From Rikenellaceae bacterium (GTDB taxonomy: Bacteria > Bacteroidota > Bacteroidia > Bacteroidales > Rikenellaceae): a stretch of DNA of 64,000 nucleotides. Where the stretch lies: the NCBI GenBank assembly GCA_015060165.1, contig SUZC01000013.1:1-64000 (forward strand). The letters run 5' to 3'. The notes beneath the pieces were generated by a model that ran no database searches, was not told where the DNA came from, and saw nothing but the letters and a program-made list of their open reading frames with translations. This document shows, in pieces, positions 56,319-64,000 of this stretch. Position numbers and translations under genes: made by a program. Position 1 is the stretch's first letter. Each line of letters starts with the position of its first letter.

Positions 56319-57215
56319 TTATACTAGTCGGCGGATAATCTGGTCGCGATCACCGTAAAGGAAGTCAATAACCGGAATCTCAATCATCGTGTAAGCTCCC
56401 GCCTTTTGGCGCAATACGGCGCGAGCGCCTGCCACCAAAATCTGGCTTGTGAGGGCAGGGTTGTTGATGCTCATATTGAACTCAAAACGCTGGTTCTGGG
56501 TCTTGCCTGAGACACCTTTGCGAACCATATTCACACCGTGACCCATATCAAGCAGTGCATCTACGCTCTCGACCTTCGTAACGTGGGTCTCGTCGTGAAC
56601 AAAATATGCGTCGTTTTTAATAGCCTGCGCCACTGTATCGAAGTCGTAACCCTCCTCCAACTCAACATATACCATACGGCGGTGGATACCAGTTCCCACG
56701 GGAATTGTCATTGAGAGGGCAGCCTTCACACCCTCGATAGCCTTCACTGCTACCGTATGACCCATACTCATACCAGGGCCGAAGTTGGTGTAGGTGATTC
56801 CCTGCGGAGCACATACCTCCAAAAGTGCGCGAACTACCGAATCGCTACCCGGATCCCATCCTGCCGAGATAAGAGCTGCTGCGTTGTGCTGGCGGGCAAT
56901 CTCATCCAGACGGGCACGTGTATCGGCAATGCCACTATGAATATCGTAGCTGTCAACCGTAGAAATTCCCAATCTCAAAGCCTCGGCGGCACTCTTCTCG
57001 ACCAATCGCGATGGTGTGCAAAGGATTGCAACATCAACCCCTTCGAGCTGCTCCAACGAGCTTACCACCGGATATTTCGACTCACCTGCCGAAGCCACCG
57101 ACGAGGCACGACGTACGATACCTGCAATTTCAAAATCGGGTGCTGCCTCCAAGGCCTCCACCACATACCTACCAATATTGCCGTAACCTACTACGGCTGC
57201 TTTAATCTTTCTCAT
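56319..57215 (-). CDS. ddh: meso-Diaminopimelate D-dehydrogenase
   Basis: 298 residues. NADP domain opens [35 protein letters not shown] and [15 protein letters not shown] are signatures of the family. Makes meso-diaminopimelate in one step from tetrahydrodipicolinate, ammonia and NADPH, feeding lysine and peptidoglycan. It is 34 bp before the GH20 gene, same strand, with no other lysine gene in sight. Confidence 0.93.
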   Translation of the reverse strand: MRKIKAAVVGYGNIGRYVVEALEAAPDFEIAGIVRRASSVASAGESKYPVVSSLEQLEGVDVAILCTPSRLVEKSAAEALRLGISTVDSYDIHSGIADTRARLDEIARQHNAAALISAGWDPGSDSVVRALLEVCAPQGITYTNFGPGMSMGHTVAVKAIEGVKAALSMTIPVGTGIHRRMVYVELEEGYDFDTVAQAIKNDAYFVHDETHVTKVESVDALLDMGHGVNMVRKGVSGKTQNQRFEFNMSINNPALTSQILVAGARAVLRQKAGAYTMIEIPVIDFLYGDRDQIIRRLV

Positions 57216-57274
57216 AACGGTATCTGTTTTAATTAACCTAATTTTCTATATCGAATAAAAATTCTGTTGAAAAA

Positions 57275-58318
57275 TTACTCCTCGCTGACACCCTCTTGCG
57301 TAGGGTCGCTAAATACATTGAATCGGCGCAGACGATGGTTGCGTCGGCTCAGAACAAGTAACTCAATAACGAGCAGTGCGAGTGCCACGCCCAACGGATA
57401 TTGGTATTGCTCGTTGTACTCTTCGTAGCGAATGGTCGTCAGCTCGCTCTTCTCCATAGCGTTGATGCCCTCCACAATCTCTTCCAAACCAATCGATTGC
57501 TTGGTGGAACGCACATAAGCTCCCTCGCTTATCGAGGCAATCTCCTGCAACATACTCTCGCCCAATTTCGAAACCACCATCTCGCCATTTTCGTCCTTCA
57601 CGAACTCGCCATCAATCTCGATGGGGGCACCTTCGGGAGTTCCAATTCCAATGGTGTAGATGCGCACTCCCTGCTCCTTGGCCTTGCGAGCCACCTCAAT
57701 GGCATCGCTCTCGTGGTTCTCTCCATCGGTGATGAGTACTATCACGCGACTCTTCTCATTGTCGGCCGAGAAGGTTAGCATAGCCATCTGCAACGCCTTG
57801 CCAATGTCGGTTCCTTGCTCGCTCACCAGCGATGGCGAGAGTCGCTTGGCAAAGGATTGCGCCATACGGTAGTCCGACGTAATGGGCAGCTGCACCATAG
57901 GCTCGCCGGCAAAGGCGATAAGTCCCACTCGCTCCTGCTTCAAACCCTCAAAGAGTTTGTCGATAGCATATTTGGTACGCTCCAATCGTGTCGGCTCAAA
58001 ATCCTCGGCCAGCATCGAATTCGACACATCGACCACCAGCATCATCTCCACGCCTTTAGCCTTCTCCTCTCGGAGTTTCGAACCAAATTGAGGTTGTGCA
58101 GCAGCGATAACCAAAAATATGTATGCCAGAATAAAGAGCGAGGCTTTCAATCGCAGGCGACCCTTCGAAAAGTCGGGCATCAGACCCTGCATCAATTCGG
58201 GGTTGCCGAATCGGGCCACCAGACGACGACGGCGACGTGCTGCCAACGCATAGATAATCATCAGCAACGGCACCAAGGCCAGCAGGTATAATATCTCTAT
58301 ATGTGCAAATCGGAACAT
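57275..58318 (-). CDS. batB: BatB-type von Willebrand A domain membrane protein
   Basis: 347 residues. Membrane segment near the N-terminus, MIDAS motif DVSNS (VVDVSNSMLAEDFEPTR) and a C-terminal membrane span. Companion of BatA in the aerotolerance operon described in Bacteroides fragilis. The order with batA is usual and the gap is 4 bp. Symbol by homology. Confidence 0.85.
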   Translation of the reverse strand: MFRFAHIEILYLLALVPLLMIIYALAARRRRRLVARFGNPELMQGLMPDFSKGRLRLKASLFILAYIFLVIAAAQPQFGSKLREEKAKGVEMMLVVDVSNSMLAEDFEPTRLERTKYAIDKLFEGLKQERVGLIAFAGEPMVQLPITSDYRMAQSFAKRLSPSLVSEQGTDIGKALQMAMLTFSADNEKSRVIVLITDGENHESDAIEVARKAKEQGVRIYTIGIGTPEGAPIEIDGEFVKDENGEMVVSKLGESMLQEIASISEGAYVRSTKQSIGLEEIVEGINAMEKSELTTIRYEEYNEQYQYPLGVALALLVIELLVLSRRNHRLRRFNVFSDPTQEGVSEE

Positions 58319-58322
58319 AGTC

Positions 58323-59309
58323 TTATGGAATACGTTTTAGCAATATGTGGCTCATCATAAACTCCACCAGCAGTAGCGCCAAAGCTGCCACCAGCAACAT
58401 AAGCCAGTTTTCGTGATATAATGTCAGGTCGGTAATCTCGACCTTGCTCTTCTCCAACTCGTTAATCTCGTCGTATATGTGGTGAAGCTTCTCCTTGTCG
58501 GTAGCGCGGAAGTAGCGACCTCCTGTGCGACTTGCAATCTCCTCGAGGGTCTTTTCATCAATCTCGACAGGCATCATCTGGTAGCTCACGTTGCCAAACA
58601 TATCGACCACCGGATAGGGTGCCTTGCCACGTGTTCCCACACCTACCGTATAGACCTTAATTCCCATATCGGCTGCGATGTCGGCCGCCATCAGAGGGCC
58701 AATCTCGCCTCGGTTGTTCACACCATCGGTCAGCAGGATGATCACCTTGCTCTTGGCATCGCTCTCGCGCAGACGGTTGACAGCCGTTGCAAGTCCGTTA
58801 CCTATGGCAGTACCATCCTCAATCACACCGCTACGCAGGCGAGAGAGCATCGTGATGAGCGAGTTCTTGTCGGTAGTGAGCGGACTCTGCGTAAAGGCCT
58901 CACCGGCAAAGGCGGCAATACCTATACGGTCACCCACGCGGTCGTTGATAAAGGCTGCTGCAACCTCTTTGGCGGCAACCATACGGTCGGGTTCAAAATC
59001 GCGGGCAAGCATAGAACCCGAGATATCCATCGCCAACATAATGTCGATACCCTCGGCATCGGTGCGGCTCTTATGCTCGATAATCTGGGGTCGAGCCAAC
59101 GCAACAATCATCAAGGCGATAGCTGCACATCGCAACACAAATGGAACGTGGCGCAACCAATATCGCCAGGTGCGCGGTGCACGTCGCACTCCCTCGATCG
59201 ACGAGATGCGGATGGCCGTACCTCCTCGCAGGGTGCGATAGATATAGAAGGCTATAATCGGCAGAAGTACTACCAATAGCCACAACAGATATGGATTTGC
59301 AAATCTCAC
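58323..59309 (-). CDS. batA: BatA-type von Willebrand A domain membrane protein
   Basis: 328 residues. Starts MRFANPYLLWLLVVLLP; MIDAS DISGS (AMDISGSMLARDFEPDR); a second membrane span near the C-terminus. Likely an inner-membrane protein facing the periplasm. Its RPQI and AFAGEAFTQSPLTTD blocks match the family. Confidence 0.87.
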   Translation of the reverse strand: MRFANPYLLWLLVVLLPIIAFYIYRTLRGGTAIRISSIEGVRRAPRTWRYWLRHVPFVLRCAAIALMIVALARPQIIEHKSRTDAEGIDIMLAMDISGSMLARDFEPDRMVAAKEVAAAFINDRVGDRIGIAAFAGEAFTQSPLTTDKNSLITMLSRLRSGVIEDGTAIGNGLATAVNRLRESDAKSKVIILLTDGVNNRGEIGPLMAADIAADMGIKVYTVGVGTRGKAPYPVVDMFGNVSYQMMPVEIDEKTLEEIASRTGGRYFRATDKEKLHHIYDEINELEKSKVEITDLTLYHENWLMLLVAALALLLVEFMMSHILLKRIP

Positions 59310-59341
59310 AGTCGTTTACTTTTCATTTCATACGGGCCCGA

Positions 59342-60208
59342 TTACCAATTCTTGCGACCCTTTATAATTACACCCTTAGCCTTCTTATCGAGCTTATCCT
59401 GAGTCTTATCCTCTTGTGCCTGAATAGCATCCAAGAGTTGCTTTTGTTGCTCCTCGCTCATTCCGCTACGATTCTGAGGCTGCTCGTTGGGCTTTTTCTC
59501 ATCCTCCTTATCATCGCCGCCACCATCTTTATTCTGATCCTGGTTCTGCTGCTGATCCTGATTTTGGTCGTTGTTCTGATCCTTATTCTGATCGTTGTTT
59601 TGATCTTGCTGCTGATCCTGATTCTGGTTTTGGTCGTTGTTCTGATTGTTCTGATCCTGATTTTGGTCCTGATTCTGATCCTGATTTTGATTCTGGTTCT
59701 GCTCAAGCAACTTCTTTGTAAGGGCGTAGTTATATTTCGCCTCCATATCATCAGGACGCAGAGTCAAAGCCTTGCGGTAACTCGATAGAGCCTCCTGCAA
59801 CTTCTGCTGCACAAATTGCGTATTGCCTAGATTATAATAGGCATCGGCACGTGCATCCTCGCTCTTCAACGAATCGAGCGCTGCCGCCTTCAACAATCCC
59901 TCGGCCTGCGAGAGATAACCCTGGCTCAGATTGGCCTCAGCCGACTCGGCATTTTGAGTAGCTGTGCTGTCGGCCATAGCCTGACGAATCAGTGCGTTGG
60001 CCAGGTTGTAACGCCCCTCGAATAGAGTACTGTCGTGCAACAAAGCCTCTTGGTAAGCCTCCGAACTGCGAGTATACAACTCTCGGGCATATAGCTTATT
60101 ACCCTTGCGGACCAAACCTCTCTCAGGCATATTCTGAGCCTGCGATGGAGCAATAAAACTTATCACCGCCACACTCGCTGCCACAATATATTTCAATACA
60201 CTTTTCAT
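59342..60208 (-). CDS. batC: BatC-type TPR protein with Asn/Gln/Asp repeat
   Basis: 288 residues with signal peptide (APSQAQ). TPR-like blocks at 30-170 (RGLVRKGNKLYARELYTRSS, YYNLGNTQFVQQKLQEALSS), then residues about 176-240 almost only N, Q and D with K (NQNQDQNQD...), then the BatC C-terminal box (GMSEEQQKQLLDAIQAQEDK...KNW). The box is the strongest family evidence. Here it precedes batA, whereas in B. fragilis batC follows batB. Confidence 0.85.
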   Translation of the reverse strand: MKSVLKYIVAASVAVISFIAPSQAQNMPERGLVRKGNKLYARELYTRSSEAYQEALLHDSTLFEGRYNLANALIRQAMADSTATQNAESAEANLSQGYLSQAEGLLKAAALDSLKSEDARADAYYNLGNTQFVQQKLQEALSSYRKALTLRPDDMEAKYNYALTKKLLEQNQNQNQDQNQDQNQDQNNQNNDQNQNQDQQQDQNNDQNKDQNNDQNQDQQQNQDQNKDGGGDDKEDEKKPNEQPQNRSGMSEEQQKQLLDAIQAQEDKTQDKLDKKAKGVIIKGRKNW

Positions 60209-60211
60209 AGC

Positions 60212-61357
60212 CTATTTGGTCTGCTCGTTTTGCGGTTTTACAATATTTGTTGCGGCTCCGATATTTGCTGCACTTTTATTTGCAGTGCTATCGGCGGCAT
60301 CGTCATCATCATCCTGCTCGGTAGGCTCCTCAGGCTTGGTCTGCTCGACAAAGTCCCACGCTGCGCGGTATGCTGCCTCGTTCTCTTCAGCTTCGGGAAC
60401 AGCCTTGGCAAACTTCACCAAATCGGCATCACGCAAAATCTGAGTCAAATCCATAGCACTCTTCTGCGGGAGTTCCACTCGACGCATAGCCTCGATAATT
60501 TCATCGGATGTCATCTCCATAGCACCCACATCGAAGCGGCCTGCGATATACGAACGCAGGATATCGGTGAGGGTTGAGTAGTAAAGTTTATGCTTATCCT
60601 CTTGCCACAATCGCTCCGAGCGCAACTTCTCCAATGCTGCAAATGCCACAACATGAGGTGGTTGCGGAGGTGCAGGCTTGAACAAATCACCCAAATTCTT
60701 GCCATAGTGACGCATAATTCGTATGGCTGCATAGATGAGCAGTGCCAAGATAATCAGCGCCAGAATGCTCCACTTTATATAACCCGTAATCTCCTTGAAC
60801 TTGAAAGGCAAGTTGTGCTGACCCTTCAAGTCGAAGATGGTGTGCGACGTAGAGTCGATGATGAAGGTTGTGACAAGCAAATCGAGCGTGTCGTTCGATC
60901 GGATTGTGTCAATTATATTCTTGTCGGCATACATCACTTGCGGCACCACGCGGTGAATACCCTCTTCGAATGCAGCTAGCAGATAACTCTTGCGCAGGCG
61001 TACTCGGCGACCTTCGCGCGAAAGCGTGTCGATAGCCCTATCTTCGATTAATTCGTATGCCTCGGCTCCTTCGCCTCCGAAGTTGGGGAAGAATACGCCT
61101 TGCACCATATCCTTCTCGACCTCGATTGAATAGAGGAATCTGTCGCCGATACCTATCGAGTCGGGCTCAACAGTACCGCTTACCTTGGGCGCATTGAACT
61201 TCACCGCAACAGTATCGGCCTTGGGCGTGCTGTCCTTGTCGGCCTGAGCCTTGGGCGTACCCTGAGTAGGGGTAGTGCCAAAGATTGAGCAGACGCAAAG
61301 CGCAACGATTAGTGCGAGCCCCAATTTTGAATTTTGTATTTTGAATTTTGAATTCAT
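60212..61357 (-). CDS. BatD-like / DUF4381-type membrane protein of the Bat operon
   Basis: 381 residues. Signal peptide, an Ig-like N-domain (VSGTVEPDSIGIGDRFLYSIEV), one membrane span (WSILALIILALLIYAAIRIM), then a cytosolic helical part with ALEKLRSERLWQEDKHKLYYSTLTDILRSYI, and an acidic tail (EQDDDDDAADS). This matches the protein usually found between DUF58 and BatA. It is shorter than BatD proper. The ATG sits in a TTCAAAATTCAA-type repeat which encodes NSKFKIQNSK. Confidence 0.75.
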   Translation of the reverse strand: MNSKFKIQNSKLGLALIVALCVCSIFGTTPTQGTPKAQADKDSTPKADTVAVKFNAPKVSGTVEPDSIGIGDRFLYSIEVEKDMVQGVFFPNFGGEGAEAYELIEDRAIDTLSREGRRVRLRKSYLLAAFEEGIHRVVPQVMYADKNIIDTIRSNDTLDLLVTTFIIDSTSHTIFDLKGQHNLPFKFKEITGYIKWSILALIILALLIYAAIRIMRHYGKNLGDLFKPAPPQPPHVVAFAALEKLRSERLWQEDKHKLYYSTLTDILRSYIAGRFDVGAMEMTSDEIIEAMRRVELPQKSAMDLTQILRDADLVKFAKAVPEAEENEAAYRAAWDFVEQTKPEEPTEQDDDDDAADSTANKSAANIGAATNIVKPQNEQTK

Positions 61358-61363
61358 TACTAC

Positions 61364-62248
61364 CTATCTCTTCTTAAAGAGTTTTATCAGTTCGACCACA
61401 TAGTCACCATCGGTCGGAATCATTGCCGTATCGATTCGGTTGCGACGCAATAGCTCGGTGATGGCGGCATCACGCTGGGCCCAACTCTCGGCATAGTGCT
61501 CTCTCACGCGGCGTGACGAGGTATCGACCCACACTTTACGACCCGTCTCGGCATCTTCCAGTTCTAGAATACCAACGTCGGGCAACTCAGCCTCGCGGGG
61601 ATCCCATACTCTGATACCCACCAAATCGTGCTTCGAGCCAGCAATTTTGAGTGAGTCCTCTAACGCCTCGGCATCGCGTGGCGAGTTCATAAAATCCGAA
61701 AGAATGAAGGTCGTGCAGCGTTTCTTATTGACATTGGTGAGGTATCTCACAGCCTCCGAGATAGCCGTACGCTTCGACTCGGGACGGAACTTGATAAGCT
61801 CGCGAATAATCGTAAGGATGTGGCTCTTTCCCTTCTTCGGCGGAATAAACTTCTCTACTTTGTCGGAGAAGAATATGCAACCAACCTTGTCGTTATTCTG
61901 TGCTGCCGAGAAGGCCAATACGGCCGCAATCTCGGTGATGACGTTCTTCTTCAATCGCTCGGTGGTACCGAAGCTACGCGAGTCGCTCACGTCGACCAAG
62001 AGCATCATCGTCAGCTCTCGCTCCTCCTCATAAATCTTGATATGGGGCTTCGACGAACGGGCCGTAACGTTCCAATCGATATCGCGCACATCGTCGCCTG
62101 CTCGATACTCCCTCACCTCAGAAAACGACATACCGCGTCCGCGGAAAGCAGTGTGATACTTTCCAGCGAAAATCTCGTTCGACAGACCTCGGGTCTTAAT
62201 CTCGATTTTGCGAACTCGTTTGAGAATATCGTTCTCGCTCTGTTGCAT
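61364..62248 (-). CDS. DUF58 domain protein
   Basis: 294 residues. The DUF58 signature RGMSFSEVREYRAGDDVRDIDWNV at about 40-65, then a VWA-like part with LLVDVSDSRSFG. Partner of the MoxR ATPase in nearly all Bat operons. The gap to moxR is 5 bp. Confidence 0.92.
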   Translation of the reverse strand: MQQSENDILKRVRKIEIKTRGLSNEIFAGKYHTAFRGRGMSFSEVREYRAGDDVRDIDWNVTARSSKPHIKIYEEERELTMMLLVDVSDSRSFGTTERLKKNVITEIAAVLAFSAAQNNDKVGCIFFSDKVEKFIPPKKGKSHILTIIRELIKFRPESKRTAISEAVRYLTNVNKKRCTTFILSDFMNSPRDAEALEDSLKIAGSKHDLVGIRVWDPREAELPDVGILELEDAETGRKVWVDTSSRRVREHYAESWAQRDAAITELLRRNRIDTAMIPTDGDYVVELIKLFKKR

Positions 62249-62253
62249 CTCGG

Positions 62254-63252
62254 TTAGGGAACTATGACGTTGTTAAGAATCTCGGTGATAATCTGCTCGG
62301 TTGTGATGTTCTCAGCCTCAGCTTCGTATGTTAGGCCAATTCGGTGACGCAATACATCGTGACATACGGCACGTACATCCTCGGGAATAACATATCCACG
62401 ACGGCGGATGAATGCGTACGCTCTGGCCGCCTTAGCCAATGAGATGCTGGCACGAGGTGAGCCTCCATAGGCGATGAGTGGCTGCAACTTCTCCAAGCTG
62501 TACTCCGCCGGCTCGCGAGTGGCGAAGATGATGTCGATGATATACTTCTCGATCTTCTCGTCCATATATACATCCTCCACAACGCGGCGGGCCTTTACGA
62601 TATCCTCGGGCGTGATAACCTTTGCGGGCGATGGCATTCCACCCCCTGCAAGATTCATACGCACAATCTCGCGCTCCTCCTGCTTCTTGGGGTATGAAAT
62701 CTTAGCCTTCAACATAAAACGGTCGACCTGTGCCTCAGGCAAGGGGTAGGTTCCCTCCTGCTCCAATGGGTTCTGGGTTGCCAATACAAGGAAGGGCTCT
62801 GGCAGTTTGTAGGTCTCATCGCCAATTGTCACCTGGCGCTCCTGCATAGCCTCCAATAGGGCACTCTGCACCTTTGCCGGTGAACGGTTGATCTCATCGG
62901 CCAATACGAAGTTGGCGAAAACGGGACCCTTACGAACCACAAACTCCTCGTTCTTCTGCGAATATATAAGCGTACCGATAAGGTCGGCGGGGAGCAAATC
63001 GGGGGTGAACTGTATACGCGCAAAATCGGCATCCACAGCCTTTGCCAATGTGGTTATGGCCAAAGTCTTAGCCAATCCCGGAACACCCTCCAACAAAATA
63101 TGACCGTTAGAAAGCAAGCCGATCAGCAACGTATCGACCAGATGGCTCTGGCCCACGATAACCTTGCTCATCTCCTGGCGAAGGGTATCTACAAATACGC
63201 TCTCGCGTTCGATGCGCTCGTTGAGCTCCTTGATGTTGATTACTTCACTCAT
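62254..63252 (-). CDS. MoxR family AAA+ ATPase
   Basis: 332 residues. Walker A GVPGLAKT (56-63), Walker B LADE (D119, E120), sensor TQNP and LPEAQVDRFM. First gene of the Bat operon; the MoxR family works as chaperone for VWA proteins, here BatA/BatB. The operon likely starts at the TACATTTG box at 63469. Confidence 0.93.
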   Translation of the reverse strand: MSEVINIKELNERIERESVFVDTLRQEMSKVIVGQSHLVDTLLIGLLSNGHILLEGVPGLAKTLAITTLAKAVDADFARIQFTPDLLPADLIGTLIYSQKNEEFVVRKGPVFANFVLADEINRSPAKVQSALLEAMQERQVTIGDETYKLPEPFLVLATQNPLEQEGTYPLPEAQVDRFMLKAKISYPKKQEEREIVRMNLAGGGMPSPAKVITPEDIVKARRVVEDVYMDEKIEKYIIDIIFATREPAEYSLEKLQPLIAYGGSPRASISLAKAARAYAFIRRRGYVIPEDVRAVCHDVLRHRIGLTYEAEAENITTEQIITEILNNVIVP

Positions 63253-63468
63253 ATTTTTTTGTCATTTTTCAGCGTAGGCAGCGCTGCTGCCCTATGCAAT
63301 CGTTTATTATTTAATATTTATTCTTTTTTCTTTAACAAATCTTTGCCGCAATGGTGCCGCTTTCAACCATCAGGTTGCATTGCATACTTCCGATAGTTGC
63401 AACTATTGTCCCTTGCGCGCGCCACGCGCGAACCTTAATAAATAACGCAAGTGGCAGGTATATTATTG

Positions 63469-63476
63469 CAAATGTA
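63469..63476 (-). promoter_or_regulatory. Predicted -7 box of the Bat operon
   Basis: TACATTTG on the minus strand; leader of about 210 nt to the moxR ATG. No good -33. Confidence 0.45.
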
Positions 63477-63736
63477 CAAAAAAAGAGCGGAATAATTTAT
63501 ATCCGCCAAAGAATAATACTCCTCGATACCCCGTTTATACCCCGATTGAGGTGGATTTGCCGTGGATTGCTGCGACTAAGGGCGTTTTAACCGATTGGGA
63601 ACGACAGAAAATATCGCTCTGCTTTCGGATATGTACGCAAGCACTGGATCCCATTTTTTGCAGTTTCAAATTGTCGAATTTACCCACTCAATAATTATAA
63701 TTTATAACAATTGGCAAAAAAGAGGATAAAATAATA

Positions 63737-63772
63737 GCTTCGGGCGATATTTTAGTGTATATCTCCCGAAGC
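63737..63772 (-). terminator. Hairpin downstream of the HU gene
   Basis: GCTTCGGGCGATAT (63737-63750) pairs with ATATCTCCCGAAGC (63759-63772), one mismatch; on the minus strand TATTATTTT follows. Probably a second terminator for the HU message. Confidence 0.65.
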
Positions 63773-63824
63773 ATACGCTCCAAAACTCACAATTCAATAA
63801 GCTCCTCCCTTAATAAAACAACAT

Positions 63825-63844
63825 AGAGCCGCGGTTACGGCTCT
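63825..63844 (-). terminator. Short hairpin after the HU gene
   Basis: AGAGCCG (63825-63831) pairs with CGGCTCT (63838-63844); 74 bp after the HU stop on the minus strand. Confidence 0.5.
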
Positions 63845-63917
63845 TTTCAAATATATCTGCGAAAGACTATTCAAATTGTTGCAATGTGGATATTGCGAAA
63901 AAAATCGCTGAATATGA

Positions 63918-64000
63918 CTACTTTATATCCATATTTGAGCGGAAACGCACGTTGCGACGAGCTGCAATCTTCACCTTCTCGCCGGTACGAGGGTTGCGTC
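63918..64000 (-). CDS. HU-family DNA-binding protein, C-terminal end only
   Basis: The last 26 codons on the minus strand read RNPRTGEKVKIAARRNVRFR-SNMDIK then stop at 63920-63918. This is the conserved end of HU/IHF-type nucleoid proteins (the RNPRTGEKV arm). The start is beyond the window. Confidence 0.88.
   Translation of the reverse strand, partial: RNPRTGEKVKIAARRNVRFRSNMDIK

Larger units (their letters stand above)
63253..63917. other. Intergenic region between moxR and the HU gene
   Basis: 665 bp with no gene. Contains the Bat-operon promoter box, a GCGCGC-rich dyad near 63415-63430 in the leader, two hairpins at 63737 and 63825 and otherwise A/T-rich sequence. The plus-strand frame at 63351-63590 has no start signal. 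Confidence 0.55.

Noticed and set aside
58479..59279. 266-codon plus-strand frame
   Set aside because: Opposite batA with no recognisable protein features.
59291..59788. Plus-strand frame coding a long Leu/Val/Ile-rich 'membrane' protein
   Set aside because: It is the complement of the Asn/Gln/Asp repeat of batC; the hydrophobicity is an artefact of the repeat.

Overview
The window looks like a chromosomal segment from a gut-type Bacteroidales bacterium. An Alistipes-like (Rikenellaceae) source is my guess and is not proven. Supporting evidence: many upstream regions carry the Bacteroidetes sigma-factor promoter pattern TTTG-N19..21-TAnnTTTG. The gene content includes families typical of this phylum (DUF4270, DUF3098, DUF4251, DUF3472, a short glycogen-synthase-like protein, the Bat operon). 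There are also many secreted glycosidases (GH92, GH2, GH20, a GH123/DUF6067-like protein) and one-step diaminopimelate dehydrogenase. No rRNA or tRNA gene and no CRISPR array was seen.

Layout. (1) 1-3.4 kb: the end of an integrated element, with a partial unknown gene, an AlbA_2/ATPase-type regulator with an in-frame 12-bp tandem repeat, and a tyrosine recombinase with short direct repeats beside it. (2) 3.4-9 kb: a propeller lipoprotein, a secreted alpha/beta hydrolase-like protein, a MATE exporter, two palindromic intergenic repeats and an unknown lipoprotein whose promoter spacer contains C8. (3) 9-18.3 kb, minus strand: GH92, threonine aldolase, phosphoesterase-PQQ propeller protein, Na+ symporter, priA and comF, closely packed and probably one operon. 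(4) 18.6-31 kb, minus strand: papain-like aminopeptidase, topA, DUF4270, short GT5 protein, queA, truB, uppP, DUF3098, ftsX and a YfhO-type membrane protein. (5) 31-45.4 kb, plus strand: polyprenyl synthase, sugar MFS transporter, an island of palindromic repeats, a second lipoprotein related to the one at 7.9 kb, a large GH2 enzyme, an SDR-ALDH pair, DUF3472 and DUF4251 proteins, and nagA. (6) 45.5-50.4 kb, minus strand: pth-rplY, a PepSY-like lipoprotein, an outer-membrane barrel and galE. (7) 50.6-57.2 kb: a small GlsB-type membrane protein, the GH123-like enzyme, GH20 and ddh. (8) 57.3-63.3 kb, minus strand: a moxR-DUF58-BatD-like-batC-batA-batB operon, followed at the window edge by the C-terminus of an HU-family protein.

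The secreted GH2, GH20, GH92 and GH123-like enzymes, nagA, galE and the fucose-permease-type transporter fit a life on host or mucin glycans, although no SusC/SusD pair lies in the window.

The most unusual signal is a family of about 220-bp quasi-palindromic intergenic elements. There are two complete copies of equal length (7405-7624 and 33911-34130) and one half copy. Each complete copy lies just upstream of one of two divergent paralogous lipoprotein genes that share no other obvious neighbours. One of those genes also has a C8 homopolymer between its predicted -33 and -7 promoter boxes, a layout suited to phase-variable expression.
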